64,000 bases of DNA from Sphingomonas sp. (GTDB lineage: Bacteria; Pseudomonadota; Alphaproteobacteria; Sphingomonadales; Sphingomonadaceae): contig NZ_JAGHZV010000001.1 of NCBI RefSeq assembly GCF_017745215.1, forward strand, positions 124,001 to 188,000, read 5' to 3'. A program made the translations under genes and the position numbers. Positions 42,857-50,796 of the stretch are shown here, piece by piece; the stretch's first letter is position 1, and each line of letters opens with the position of its first letter. The notes under the pieces were generated by a model, which worked only from the letters and a program-made list of their open reading frames with translations, was not told the origin of the DNA and did not search any database.

Positions 42857-42876
42857 AGTAACTATTTGAAGTTACT
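42857..42876 (-). promoter_or_regulatory. Operator-like palindrome for the HTH gene
   Basis: AGTAACT-ATTTGA-AGTTACT is a perfect 7-6-7 inverted repeat, 51 bases before the HTH start, in a locally AT-rich promoter-like stretch. Confidence 0.55.
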
Positions 42877-42883
42877 TGCATTT

Positions 42884-42913
42884 TGAGAAGCTATGAGAAT
42901 GCTTGAGAAGCCT
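42884..42913. repeat. Three tandem 10-bp repeats beside the att core
   Basis: TGAGAAGCTA, TGAGAATGCT and TGAGAAGCCT follow each other without gaps, one per helical turn. They end 7 bases before the 42-bp direct repeat. Arrays like this serve as arm-type sites for integrase or excisionase. Confidence 0.5.
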
Positions 42914-42920
42914 GGCGCAG

Positions 42921-42962
42921 AGCTTGGGAAGCTTCTGCTCTGCCATTGAGCTACACCCGCAA
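42921..42962 (-). pseudogene. Truncated tRNA-Gly 5' half (right attachment repeat)
   Basis: Exact copy of 35080-35121: acceptor 5' strand, D arm and anticodon loop of tRNA-Gly(CCC). It is then replaced by unrelated sequence, with no T arm or 3' acceptor, so it cannot make a tRNA. Confidence 0.85.
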
Positions 42963-43316
42963 GAGACTGATATTGCATCAGTTTCCGGAACCGCCCGCAG
43001 ATTGTTTTGTCTTTTGTCTTGCTGCGATGCGCTCGGCGAGTGCCACAGGCGACCATCCCTCCGCAACCTCTTTGTGCGGCGCGGGCGCGCCAAGCAGGCC
43101 GGCGGTACCTCGTTCCGCGCCCCGAGCCCTTGTCCCAAGCACGGGGGCGCGGGAACCGAGCGGGCGGGTGGCGGGCGCCGGCGGGAATCCCGCGCAAATC
43201 GGTTGCTTTGCACCATTGCCGCTGCCCCGTCGCCCAATATGCTTGGCGGCGTAACGGGGAGGATGCGTCGCTCGGCTTTCCCGGTTCCAGCCTCATTCGG
43301 ACCCAGGGAGGGGCCC
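42963..43316. other. Gap between island and ferritin-like gene
   Basis: About 350 GC-rich bases have only shadow frames. A CAGTTTCC/GGAAACTG-free stretch and no obvious metal-responsive box were found. The promoter of the MNIO cluster should lie here but I cannot place it. Confidence 0.35.
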
Positions 43317-44945
43317 ATGGACACGCCCGATCCAGTCACGCCGCTCACGCCCGCCGAACAGGCGTTCGTCGACACGATCAACGCCGGCTGGACGCGCGAG
43401 CAGGTGCTCCAGCGGTTGAAGACCGACCTCCAGACCGCGATCGAGATCGAGCTCGCGACGATCCCGATCTACCTCTACACCTATTATTCGCTCGTCCGGA
43501 ACAACGAGAGCGGCGAGACGATCAGCGACGCGCAGCTCTTCGCCAACAAGGCCGGCGGGATCATCATGAGCGTCGCGGTGGAGGAGATGCTCCACATGTC
43601 GCTGTCGTCGAACGTGCTGTTCGCGATGGGCGTGGCGCCGCAGCTCTACCAGCAGGCGCCGGGCGCCTATCCGACGGGGCTGCCCTACCACAACCCGAAG
43701 GGCCCGGTGGGGCCCGACGGCGGCACGGCGGTGCAGATCCCGCTCGGCAAGCTCGGCTTCGAGCAGCTCTGGCACTTCCTCCAGATCGAATATCCCGAAC
43801 AGTGGAACGCGCCGCCGCAGGACGCCAACTGGGATACGATCGGGCAATTCTATTCGTACATCCGCTGCCTGCTGAGCACCAAGTTCCTCACCGATGCGGA
43901 CTTCCAGCAGGGCGCGGCGGCAAAGGCGATCCAGCCGTATAATTATTCGCCGAACAACGTCGACACCGTCTATCCGAACGCCGGCTTCGACCCGTGGAAG
44001 CCCGCGCCGCCCGCGCCGACGCCGGGCTGGGCCGATCCGGTGCAGGGCGCGGCCGCCGCGGCGGTCTATCCCGACCATGCCGACAGCCATGCCGGCGCGA
44101 CCCAGCTGCTCGCGGTCCAGTCGATCCAGGACGCGGCGACGGCGATCGATACGATCTGCGACCAGGGCGAGGGCGTGCCGGTGCCCGACGTGGGCCCCGG
44201 CCCCGACGACGATCCCTCGAAGGACGAGGAATCGCACTATGTGAAGTTCCTCACGCTCCAGGCGCAGTTCGCCGACTATGCCGGCACTACCGAGCAGCGC
44301 CCCCCGCAGCCGCCCGCGCCGGCGGACGTGATCCAGCCGGCGGTCACCCAGGTCGAGCTGCTGTCGGCGGGCGTGCTGGTGAACATGCCCGACAATCCGG
44401 TCGCGGCCCAATATCCGCCGCTCTATTCGGACATCGCCAACTTCTGCAGCGCGTGCTTCCAGTACATGCTGATCATGACCGAGACGATCTATCTCGTGCC
44501 GCCCGAGAACCAGAAGCTGTTCTTCAACGAAGGGCTGCACCGATCGATGATCTGGGTGCTCGACAAATATATCCGCACGATCCGGCAGATTCCGGTCCCC
44601 GGCGGCGCCTATGCCGGGCTGATGATGGGGCCGACCTTCGAGAACGTCTCGCTCGGGCTGCGCGCGGACTCGTTCGCGGGGCTGACCGCCTACGGCAACA
44701 AGGCGATCGAGGCGGCCAAGGCGCTGATCGCGGTCGAGGATGCCGACGAAGCCGAGGACAAGGTGGCGGAGGCGCTCGATCCGCAGAATTTCGCGGCCGA
44801 GGCGGTGAAGATCGAGAAGGACGGCGACCTCGTCAGCGTGCTCCAGAACGTCATCTATTACGTCGGCGTCGCGATCTCGAAGACCAGCGCCGACGGCTAT
44901 CCGATGCACCTGCCCGACGTCGGCCCCTATTGGGCCACCGCCTGA
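43317..44945 (+). CDS. Ferritin-like di-iron protein (VioB/RebD-type domain)
   Basis: This 542-aa cytoplasmic protein has a ferritin-like four-helix bundle of the type found in iminophenylpyruvate dimer synthases (VioB/RebD/StaD). Carboxylate-bridged di-iron ligands are visible: Glu43/45 ('TAIEIELATIPIYLY'), Glu90-x-x-His93 ('EEMLHMS'), Glu389 ('MTETIYL') and Glu405-x-x-His408 ('NEGLHRSM'). The bundle is split by a long, Pro-rich insertion (about residues 200-360). Start 43317 follows GGAGG; the long frame upstream is not coding. It is 31 bases before the Cys-rich precursor gene and starts an apparent MNIO operon. It could be an oxidase acting on the precursor or an iron/oxygen-handling partner. 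Confidence 0.82.
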   Translation: MDTPDPVTPLTPAEQAFVDTINAGWTREQVLQRLKTDLQTAIEIELATIPIYLYTYYSLVRNNESGETISDAQLFANKAGGIIMSVAVEEMLHMSLSSNVLFAMGVAPQLYQQAPGAYPTGLPYHNPKGPVGPDGGTAVQIPLGKLGFEQLWHFLQIEYPEQWNAPPQDANWDTIGQFYSYIRCLLSTKFLTDADFQQGAAAKAIQPYNYSPNNVDTVYPNAGFDPWKPAPPAPTPGWADPVQGAAAAAVYPDHADSHAGATQLLAVQSIQDAATAIDTICDQGEGVPVPDVGPGPDDDPSKDEESHYVKFLTLQAQFADYAGTTEQRPPQPPAPADVIQPAVTQVELLSAGVLVNMPDNPVAAQYPPLYSDIANFCSACFQYMLIMTETIYLVPPENQKLFFNEGLHRSMIWVLDKYIRTIRQIPVPGGAYAGLMMGPTFENVSLGLRADSFAGLTAYGNKAIEAAKALIAVEDADEAEDKVAEALDPQNFAAEAVKIEKDGDLVSVLQNVIYYVGVAISKTSADGYPMHLPDVGPYWATA

Positions 44946-44976
44946 CACCAACCTGTCTCCGCCGGAGGAACGAACC

Positions 44977-45651
44977 ATGGCATCCTGCGCCACCCCGCCG
45001 CCGACGCCCGCCCCGCCGCCGGGCGTGCCCGTGCCGACGCCCTATCCCTATGCCGCCGAGCCGGTGTTTCCGGGCTACAACGTGATCGGTCCGCAGCCCG
45101 AGGGCATGCCGCTCCACGCCTGCATGGGGCTCAACGCCTGCGCCGGCGCCGACCGCTTCGGCACCGCGGGCCCGCCGGGCGGCAAGGGCCCCAATGCCTG
45201 CGCCGGCCAGGGCTATTGCTCGACCGGCACCGACCATACCTGCCACGTCCAGAACGACTGCAAGGGGCAGGGCGGCTGCGGGCTCTACGGCACCGGCGAG
45301 GAGATGGAGAGCCCCGGCGCCAACGCCTGCCGCTCGCAAGGCTCGTGCGCGACGCCGATCAACGCCGAGCGCTTCAGCACCAACGGCGCCAACCAGGGCC
45401 AGAGCGTGTGGTTGCGCGCCCGCGCGGTGTTCGAGACCAATTGGGCCGCGACCCAGGCGGCGCTCAAGGCCGAGCAGGCGGCGGGCAAGATCCCCGCGAC
45501 CCAGCCGCTGCCGACCTCGCCCGGCGCGGCGCCCGCCGCCTTCGCGGCCACCGGGCCGACCTATCTCTGGATCTCGAGCGACAATGAAGCGCGCGGCAAC
45601 ATGACCGCATGCGGATCGAGCGGGATGAGCGGGGCCGGTGGCTGCAGCTGA
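44977..45651 (+). CDS. Cys-rich candidate RiPP precursor (bufferin-like)
   Basis: This 224-aa protein has 12 cysteines. Ten lie at 4, 49, 55, 75, 81, 89, 95, 101, 118 and 124, eight of the nine in the 49-124 block forming C-x5-C pairs ('CMGLNAC', 'CAGQGYC', '[13 protein letters not shown]', 'CRSQGSC'); two more are at 212 and 223. The N-terminus is Pro-rich (residues 7-26), and a helical stretch at about 143-172 is followed by a Pro/Ala linker. The 'CKGQGGC' motif recalls bufferin-type (BufA2-like) precursors modified by MNIO enzymes. No Sec signal peptide or lipobox is evident, which is unusual for that group. GGAGGA precedes the ATG. It overlaps the MNIO gene by 14 bases. Confidence 0.75.
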   Translation: MASCATPPPTPAPPPGVPVPTPYPYAAEPVFPGYNVIGPQPEGMPLHACMGLNACAGADRFGTAGPPGGKGPNACAGQGYCSTGTDHTCHVQNDCKGQGGCGLYGTGEEMESPGANACRSQGSCATPINAERFSTNGANQGQSVWLRARAVFETNWAATQAALKAEQAAGKIPATQPLPTSPGAAPAAFAATGPTYLWISSDNEARGNMTACGSSGMSGAGGCS

Positions 45652-46585
45652 GGACGCACTCGCGGGCCTGCCGCGGCTGGGGCTGGGGCTGGGCCTGCGC
45701 AGCGTGCATTTCGAGGCGATCCTGTCGGGCGAGCCGCGCGACCTCTGGTTCGAGGCGATCTCCGAGAATTTCATGGATTCGGGCGGGCGGCCGCGTGCGG
45801 TGATCCGCGCGGTCGCCGAGCGCTACCCGCTCGCGCTCCATGGCGTCTCGCTGTCGATCGGCAGCACCGATCCGCTGGACATGGGCTATCTCGCTTCGCT
45901 CAAGCGGCTGGCGGACGAAGTGCGTCCCGCCTGGGTGAGCGACCATCTCTGCTGGACCGGCGTGCAGGGGCGCAACTCGCACGACCTGCTGCCGATGCCG
46001 CTGACCGAGGAGAGCCTTGCCCATGTCGCCGCGCGCGTGCGGCAGGTGCAGGATTTCCTCGAGCGCCCGCTGATCCTCGAGAATCCGAGCAGCTACGTGC
46101 GCTTCGCCCAGTCGACGATGGAGGAACCCGCGTTCCTCCGCGCGCTGGCCGGGGAGACGGGCTGCGGCCTGCTGCTCGACGTCAACAACGTCTATGTCAG
46201 CTGCTTCAACGCCGGCGCCGATCCGATCGCCTATCTCGACGCCTTCCCGTGCGAGCGCGTCGTGCAGATGCACCTCGCCGGGCACCAGGACCTGGGCACG
46301 CACCTGATCGACACGCACGATCGGCCGGTGCGGCCCGAGGTGTGGGACCTGTTCCGCCTCGCCTGGGCGCGGACCGGCGGTGCCGCGACCCTGCTCGAAT
46401 GGGACGACCATATCCCCGTGTTCGGGGACTGCATCACCGAGCTGCGCAAGGCCGAGCGCCATATGGCGGGCGAGGCGCCGCCGCTCGCGGCCGAGCCGCG
46501 CGAGGCGGGCAATGCGGGCGTCTCCAACCCGATCGGCTTCCTCGTCCCGCGCGCGATGGACGGGGTGCTGGAGGACGCGGCGTGA
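45638..46585 (+). CDS. DUF692 multinuclear iron-dependent oxidase (MNIO)
   Basis: This 315-aa TIM-barrel enzyme is of the MbnB/BufB family, which uses two or three irons and oxygen to modify cysteines of peptide substrates. Metal-site residues are visible: His in '[11 protein letters not shown]', Asp/His in '[10 protein letters not shown]', Glu-Asn in 'LILENPSSY', Asp-Asn-Asn in '[11 protein letters not shown]', His-His in '[10 protein letters not shown]', Asp/His in 'IDTHDRPV' and Glu in 'LLEWDDHIP'. GTG at 45638 lies inside the last codons of the precursor gene and its stop overlaps the next start (GTGA), so the three are tightly coupled. It most likely modifies the Cys-rich protein encoded just upstream. 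Confidence 0.92.
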   Translation: MAAAEDALAGLPRLGLGLGLRSVHFEAILSGEPRDLWFEAISENFMDSGGRPRAVIRAVAERYPLALHGVSLSIGSTDPLDMGYLASLKRLADEVRPAWVSDHLCWTGVQGRNSHDLLPMPLTEESLAHVAARVRQVQDFLERPLILENPSSYVRFAQSTMEEPAFLRALAGETGCGLLLDVNNVYVSCFNAGADPIAYLDAFPCERVVQMHLAGHQDLGTHLIDTHDRPVRPEVWDLFRLAWARTGGAATLLEWDDHIPVFGDCITELRKAERHMAGEAPPLAAEPREAGNAGVSNPIGFLVPRAMDGVLEDAA

Positions 46586-47370
46586 CCGCGCTCGCCGAGG
46601 CGCAGCGCCGGATGCACGACGCGCTGGTCCATCCAGACCGCGATTCGGCCGCGGCGCTGTTCGCCGGCGACGGCCGGCTCGGCGTGGCGGGCGGGCTCGC
46701 GGTCTATCGGCGCGGTTATTTCCTGCGCATCGCGGCCTGCATGCGCGAGCAGTTCCCGGCGCTGTGCCATGCGCTGGGCCGCGCGTTGTTCGACGATTTC
46801 GTTGCCGACTATATCCGCGACTGCCCGCCGGCGCGGCACACGCTCTACGACCTCGGCCGTCGCTTCGCCGGCTGGATGGAGGCGAACCGGCCCGACGGCG
46901 AGGCGCGCGAGCCCTGGGTCGACTTCATGATCGACCTGGCGCGCTTCGAATATGCGGTGTTCGTGATGTTCGACGCGCCGGGCAACGAGGGCCGCCCCTT
47001 CGCGGCATCCGACACGCCAGACGCCGCGCTGCGCCTCCAGCCCGCCTTCGCGCTCGGCACCTATCGTTTCCCGGTCGCCGGCTATTACCACGCCGTACGC
47101 CGCGGCGAGGATCCGCCGCTGCCCGCCCCCGCGCCAAGCCATGTCGCACTGGTCCGCACCGACTATGTGACGCGCACCGTGCTGCTGAGCGAGACGCACC
47201 ACGCCTTTCTCGCCGAGCTCCAGGCAGGCGCCGGCGTGGGGATGGCGCTGGCTGCGGTATCGGCGCGCTTCGCGCTCGACCCCCGGGAGGTTACTCGCTC
47301 ATGGCTGGGCCCGCACGGCAGCCGTGGCCGCTGGATCGAATGGGGGTTCTTCGTCGCGTCGGAGCCCTGA
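46582..47370 (+). CDS. DUF2063-type MNIO partner protein (BufC/MbnC-like role)
   Basis: This 262-aa protein has the DUF2063 N-terminal helical domain ('[15 protein letters not shown]', '[29 protein letters not shown]', '[27 protein letters not shown]') and a mixed C-terminal half ending 'WIEWGFFV'. Such partners bind the precursor leader and bring it to the MNIO. GTG at 46582 overlaps the MNIO stop (GTGA). No metal-binding or export signal is seen. It closes the four-gene cluster; the chemosensory operon begins 106 bases later. Confidence 0.88.
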   Translation: MTALAEAQRRMHDALVHPDRDSAAALFAGDGRLGVAGGLAVYRRGYFLRIAACMREQFPALCHALGRALFDDFVADYIRDCPPARHTLYDLGRRFAGWMEANRPDGEAREPWVDFMIDLARFEYAVFVMFDAPGNEGRPFAASDTPDAALRLQPAFALGTYRFPVAGYYHAVRRGEDPPLPAPAPSHVALVRTDYVTRTVLLSETHHAFLAELQAGAGVGMALAAVSARFALDPREVTRSWLGPHGSRGRWIEWGFFVASEP

Positions 47371-47476
47371 CGCTGCCCCGCCCGCGATTTCGCCGGCCGC
47401 TATCCTGCGTTACTGGCATGCCGTGCGGCCTTCGCCTATGCCGCTGACTCTTCCGGGCTTTGCGAGCGAGGATGCG

Positions 47477-49402
47477 ATGGCGTTGGTCAAGAAATCCTCC
47501 CTCGGTGCGCGCAAGACTCGCGCGCCGGCACCGGCCGAAGACAAGGCGGCGCCATCGCCTCCTCCCGTTCGCCGAACGACGGCCAAGGCCGGTACGCGAG
47601 CCGCATCCGCGGTCGAGCGGATCGACCAGGCGACGCAGGAGCTCGGCAGCGGCCTTGCCCAGGCCTCCGCCGCCTCCTTCGAGCTCCAGCGCGCGATGGA
47701 CCAGATCTCGAGCGGCGCCGAGGAAGCCGCCGGCGCCGCGCAGGAATCGCTCGGGCTGATCGGCGCGCTCACGACCGGGTTCGGCGATGCGCGCACGCGG
47801 GCCGAGGCGTCGCTCCGCCAGGTCGAGACGATGGAAGTCGCGTTCGGCGATGCCAGCGCGCAGATCGAAAGCTCGGTCGCGGCGATCGAACTCAACGCCC
47901 GGCGCCAGCTCGGCTCGGTCGAGATCATCGGCGCACTCGAACTCGCTGCGGCAGGGATCGGCGAGATCGGCCGCACCGTCGCGGATCTCTCGGACCAGAC
48001 CAGCCTGCTCGCGCTGAACGCCACGATCGAGGCGGCGCGCGCGGGCGAGGACGGCAAGGGCTTCGCCGTGGTCGCCGACGAAGTCCGCGCGCTCGCCGAA
48101 TCCTCCGAGACGAGCGCGAGCGAGATGGAACGGCTCGCGGGCGGCATCGCCGGCGAAGTCAGGGCCGTCGCCGAGCGCGTGCGCATCGCTGCCGAGACGG
48201 CGACGGGCGAAGCGCGTTCGGGCAGTGAAGTCGTCGAACGGCTGCGTTCGGCGCGCGCCGAGCTTGCGGCAATCGCGACCGGCGCGCAGGCGATCCTGCT
48301 CGCCGCGACCGAAGCGGTGACCGCCGCGCGCGACGCCGAGCGCGGTGCCGAACAGGTCGCCAGTGCCGCCGAGGAACAGTCCGCCGCTGCCGCCGAGGCG
48401 CAGCAGGCGATCGCGCAGCAGAGCGTGTCGCTCGAGCAGAGCCAGCAGGCCGCCGAGGCGCTCGCGGTGCTTTCGGGCGGTCTCCAGCGGGGTAGCGACT
48501 CTGCCGGCGCCGCAGAGCAGCTTGCGACCGCTGCCGAGCAATTGTCGGCGACGGTGCAGGAGCTGTCGGGCGCATCGGGCCAGATCCTCGTCGCCGTCGA
48601 GCAGATCGGGCGCGGCGCCCAGGTCCAGGCGGCGGCGACGCACCAGGCCAACGCCGCAATGGCACAGATCGAAAAGGCCGCTTCGAGCGCGTTCGAGACC
48701 GGCGACGCGGCGGCCAATCGCGTCACGGCGGTGGCGGCGTCGGTCGCCCAGGGCCGCGCGATCGTCGGCAAGCTGACCCGGGGCGTCGACAGCGCGCTCG
48801 ACGAGACGCGCGGCGTGCTCGGCCTGCTCGCGACGTTGGGCGAGACCGCACGGCGCGTCGAGAAGATCGCCGACGGGCTCGCGCTGATCGCGGTCCAGAC
48901 CAGCATGCTCGCGGTCAGCGGCTCGGTCGAGGCGACGCGCGCGGGCGAGGCGGGGCGTGGCTTTGCGACTGTCGCCGGCGACATCCGCAAGCTTGCGCGC
49001 GAGGCGGCCGACAACGCCGAGCGTGCCAAGGACGTGGTCCGCGCGATCCAGGACCAGATCGCGACGATCCGACGCGATCTCGACCAGATCGTCGGCGCGG
49101 CCGAATCCGAGATCGGCCGCAACCTCGCGATGGTCGAGCGCTTCCAGGCGATCGCCGGCGAGCTCGAGGCGATGGGGGCGGCAAGCATCGCGACGCGCGA
49201 CGGTGCCCAGGCGATCCTGCGCGCGGTGGAGGAAGTGAGGCGCGGGACCGAGCAGATCGCCAGCGCGGCCGAGCAGGCGTCGAGCGCTGCGCGCGAGGCG
49301 GGCGCGGCGGCGCACGAGCAGGCACAGGGTGCCGAGAGCCTCGCCGCGGCGATCGAGGAAGTCGCTTCGCTCGCCGGCGCGCTCACTGCCGATCGGGGCT
49401 GA
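47477..49402 (+). CDS. Soluble methyl-accepting chemotaxis protein with two signalling tips
   Basis: This 641-aa chemoreceptor lacks any membrane segment or recognised sensor domain. Two MCP signalling hairpins are present. The first tip is '[21 protein letters not shown]' followed by '[16 protein letters not shown]' (about residues 170-215). The second is '[23 protein letters not shown]' followed by '[16 protein letters not shown]' (about 470-515). Each is surrounded by long coiled-coil helices with Glu/Gln/Ala heptads that could be methylated by the neighbouring CheR. The N-terminus is basic and Pro-rich. ATG at 47477 follows GAGGA. It heads the chemosensory operon, with the CheW gene 5 bases downstream. 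Confidence 0.86.
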   Translation: MALVKKSSLGARKTRAPAPAEDKAAPSPPPVRRTTAKAGTRAASAVERIDQATQELGSGLAQASAASFELQRAMDQISSGAEEAAGAAQESLGLIGALTTGFGDARTRAEASLRQVETMEVAFGDASAQIESSVAAIELNARRQLGSVEIIGALELAAAGIGEIGRTVADLSDQTSLLALNATIEAARAGEDGKGFAVVADEVRALAESSETSASEMERLAGGIAGEVRAVAERVRIAAETATGEARSGSEVVERLRSARAELAAIATGAQAILLAATEAVTAARDAERGAEQVASAAEEQSAAAAEAQQAIAQQSVSLEQSQQAAEALAVLSGGLQRGSDSAGAAEQLATAAEQLSATVQELSGASGQILVAVEQIGRGAQVQAAATHQANAAMAQIEKAASSAFETGDAAANRVTAVAASVAQGRAIVGKLTRGVDSALDETRGVLGLLATLGETARRVEKIADGLALIAVQTSMLAVSGSVEATRAGEAGRGFATVAGDIRKLAREAADNAERAKDVVRAIQDQIATIRRDLDQIVGAAESEIGRNLAMVERFQAIAGELEAMGAASIATRDGAQAILRAVEEVRRGTEQIASAAEQASSAAREAGAAAHEQAQGAESLAAAIEEVASLAGALTADRG

Positions 49403-49407
49403 CGGAC

Positions 49408-50796
49408 ATGGCGAAGCGCGCCGGCGACCTCCAGCAGCTGACGTTCCGCGTCGGCGGGCGACGGATGGCGCTCCCCGCCGCGCGCGTGCGCGAAGTCGCG
49501 CGGCTGCCCCGGATGACGCGCGTGCCGCACGCGCCGCCCAGCCTGATGGGCCTGGCGAACCTGCGCGGCGCCGTGGTGCCGGTGGTGTCGCTGGCCGAGC
49601 TGCTGGGCGAGGAGCGGGTCCTGCCTACCCGCGTGGTGGTGATCGACGGCGAGGATCCGGTCGGCCTCGCGGTCGACGCCGTCGAGGCCGTGGGCGAAGC
49701 GAGTGGCCGGTCCGTGCGCTCGCTCGAGATCGAGCAACTGCTCGGCACCGCGTTCGGCAGCACCGAAGCGCGCCGCAGCGGCTACGCCCGCGTCCGCAGC
49801 GCCTCTTCGGGCGAGACGGGCGCCATGCAGGTCCCGCTCGTCGCCTTCGGCGTTGGCGGCCAGGCGTTCGCCTTGCCGCTCGCCGACGTCGACGAAGTGG
49901 TCCGCGTGCCCCAGGAGATCGCCGCGCTGCCCGATGCCGACGCCGTGGTCGTCGGCACCGCGACGTTGCGCGGCGAGCTGTTGCCGCTGCTGTCGCTCGG
50001 CGCATTGCTCGGGCTCGGAAGCGAGGGCGCGTCCCGCCGCCGGCGCGTCGTCGTGGTGCGGATCGGCAGGCACCGCGTTGGACTGATGGTGGGCGCCATG
50101 CACGGCATCCTGCGCGTCGCGCCCGAGCAGATCGATCCGGTCCCTTCGGTGTTCGCGCGCGGATCCGCCGAGGCGCGCATCCAGGCGATCTGCCGGCTCG
50201 ACGGCGGGCAGCGGCTGGTCTCGGTGCTCGCCACCGATCATCTGCTCCGCGAGGAGCTGACCGCGCGCCTGCTCCAGGGCCAGGGTGGCGAGCAAGCGGC
50301 GGAGGAGGCAATGGTGAGCGAAGCGAGCGAGCAGTTCCTGCTCTTCCGGATCGGGGAAGAGGACTTCGGCCTGCCGCTCGCGGCGGTCGAGGAAGTTGCG
50401 CGCTTGCCCGACAAGCTCACGCGCCTGCCCAAGGCGCCCGCCTTCGTCGAGGGCGTGATCAATTTGCGCGGCAATGTCGTCCCCGTCATCGACCAGGCCC
50501 GCCGCTTCGCCGGCACGGCGACGAGCGGCGCGCGCCGCCGCGTGGTGGTCGTCGCGATCGGCGAGATGCGCGTCGGCTTCCTGGTCGACGGCGTGAGCGA
50601 CGTGCTGAGCGTTCCCGCCACCGCGTTGCGCCCGGCGCCCGAACTCGGCGGCGAGGGGACGCGCGTGTTCGATCGCGTCGCCAATCTCGAGGACACGAGC
50701 CGCGTCGTGCTGATCGTCTCGCCGCAGGAGCTGCTCGACCGCGCCGAGCGCGACCTCGTCGCGGCGCTCGCCAGGGGCACGTCAGAGGCGTCGTGA
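49408..50796 (+). CDS. Triple CheW-domain adaptor protein
   Basis: This 462-aa cytoplasmic protein has three consecutive CheW domains: about residues 8-105 ('LTFRVGGRRMALPAARVREVARLP', 'GLANLRGAVVPVVSLAELLG'), 142-275 ('VPLVAFGVGGQAFALPLADVDEVVRVP', 'GTATLRGELLPLLSLG') and 303-450 ('FLLFRIGEEDFGLPLAAVEEVARLP', 'GVINLRGNVVPVIDQ'). A normal CheW is about 150 aa with one domain, coupling receptor to CheA. Three domains could give extra array contacts or bind several receptors. Its stop overlaps the cheB start (GTGA). Confidence 0.92.
   Translation: MAKRAGDLQQLTFRVGGRRMALPAARVREVARLPRMTRVPHAPPSLMGLANLRGAVVPVVSLAELLGEERVLPTRVVVIDGEDPVGLAVDAVEAVGEASGRSVRSLEIEQLLGTAFGSTEARRSGYARVRSASSGETGAMQVPLVAFGVGGQAFALPLADVDEVVRVPQEIAALPDADAVVVGTATLRGELLPLLSLGALLGLGSEGASRRRRVVVVRIGRHRVGLMVGAMHGILRVAPEQIDPVPSVFARGSAEARIQAICRLDGGQRLVSVLATDHLLREELTARLLQGQGGEQAAEEAMVSEASEQFLLFRIGEEDFGLPLAAVEEVARLPDKLTRLPKAPAFVEGVINLRGNVVPVIDQARRFAGTATSGARRRVVVVAIGEMRVGFLVDGVSDVLSVPATALRPAPELGGEGTRVFDRVANLEDTSRVVLIVSPQELLDRAERDLVAALARGTSEAS

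Larger units (their letters stand above)
35080..42962. mobile_element. Integrated island at tRNA-Gly with RHS toxin cargo
   Basis: About 7.8 kb is bounded by exact 42-bp direct repeats derived from tRNA-Gly(CCC). Contents are an orphan VirB2-like pilin, a three-gene RHS/YD-repeat locus with toxin tip and immunity candidate, a 46-aa protein, a RuvC-like protein and an HTH protein. No integrase or transposase gene is visible, so it is either a remnant or mobilised in trans. Unlike most islands, the duplicated part is the 5' half of the tRNA. Confidence 0.65.

Noticed and set aside
35122..42920. An integrase or transposase gene inside the island
   Set aside because: No frame shows tyrosine-recombinase, serine-recombinase or DDE motifs; only a RuvC-like protein is present.
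42921..42962. A second functional tRNA-Gly
   Set aside because: The T arm and 3' acceptor strand are missing.
42872..43381. Frames on the minus strand across the right edge of the island
   Set aside because: They read through the tRNA fragment, repeats and the start of the ferritin-like gene; not credible.
47410..50295. 961-codon open frame opposite the MCP and CheW genes
   Set aside because: Ser/Ala-rich shadow of highly biased coding DNA; the plus-strand proteins carry full family motifs.
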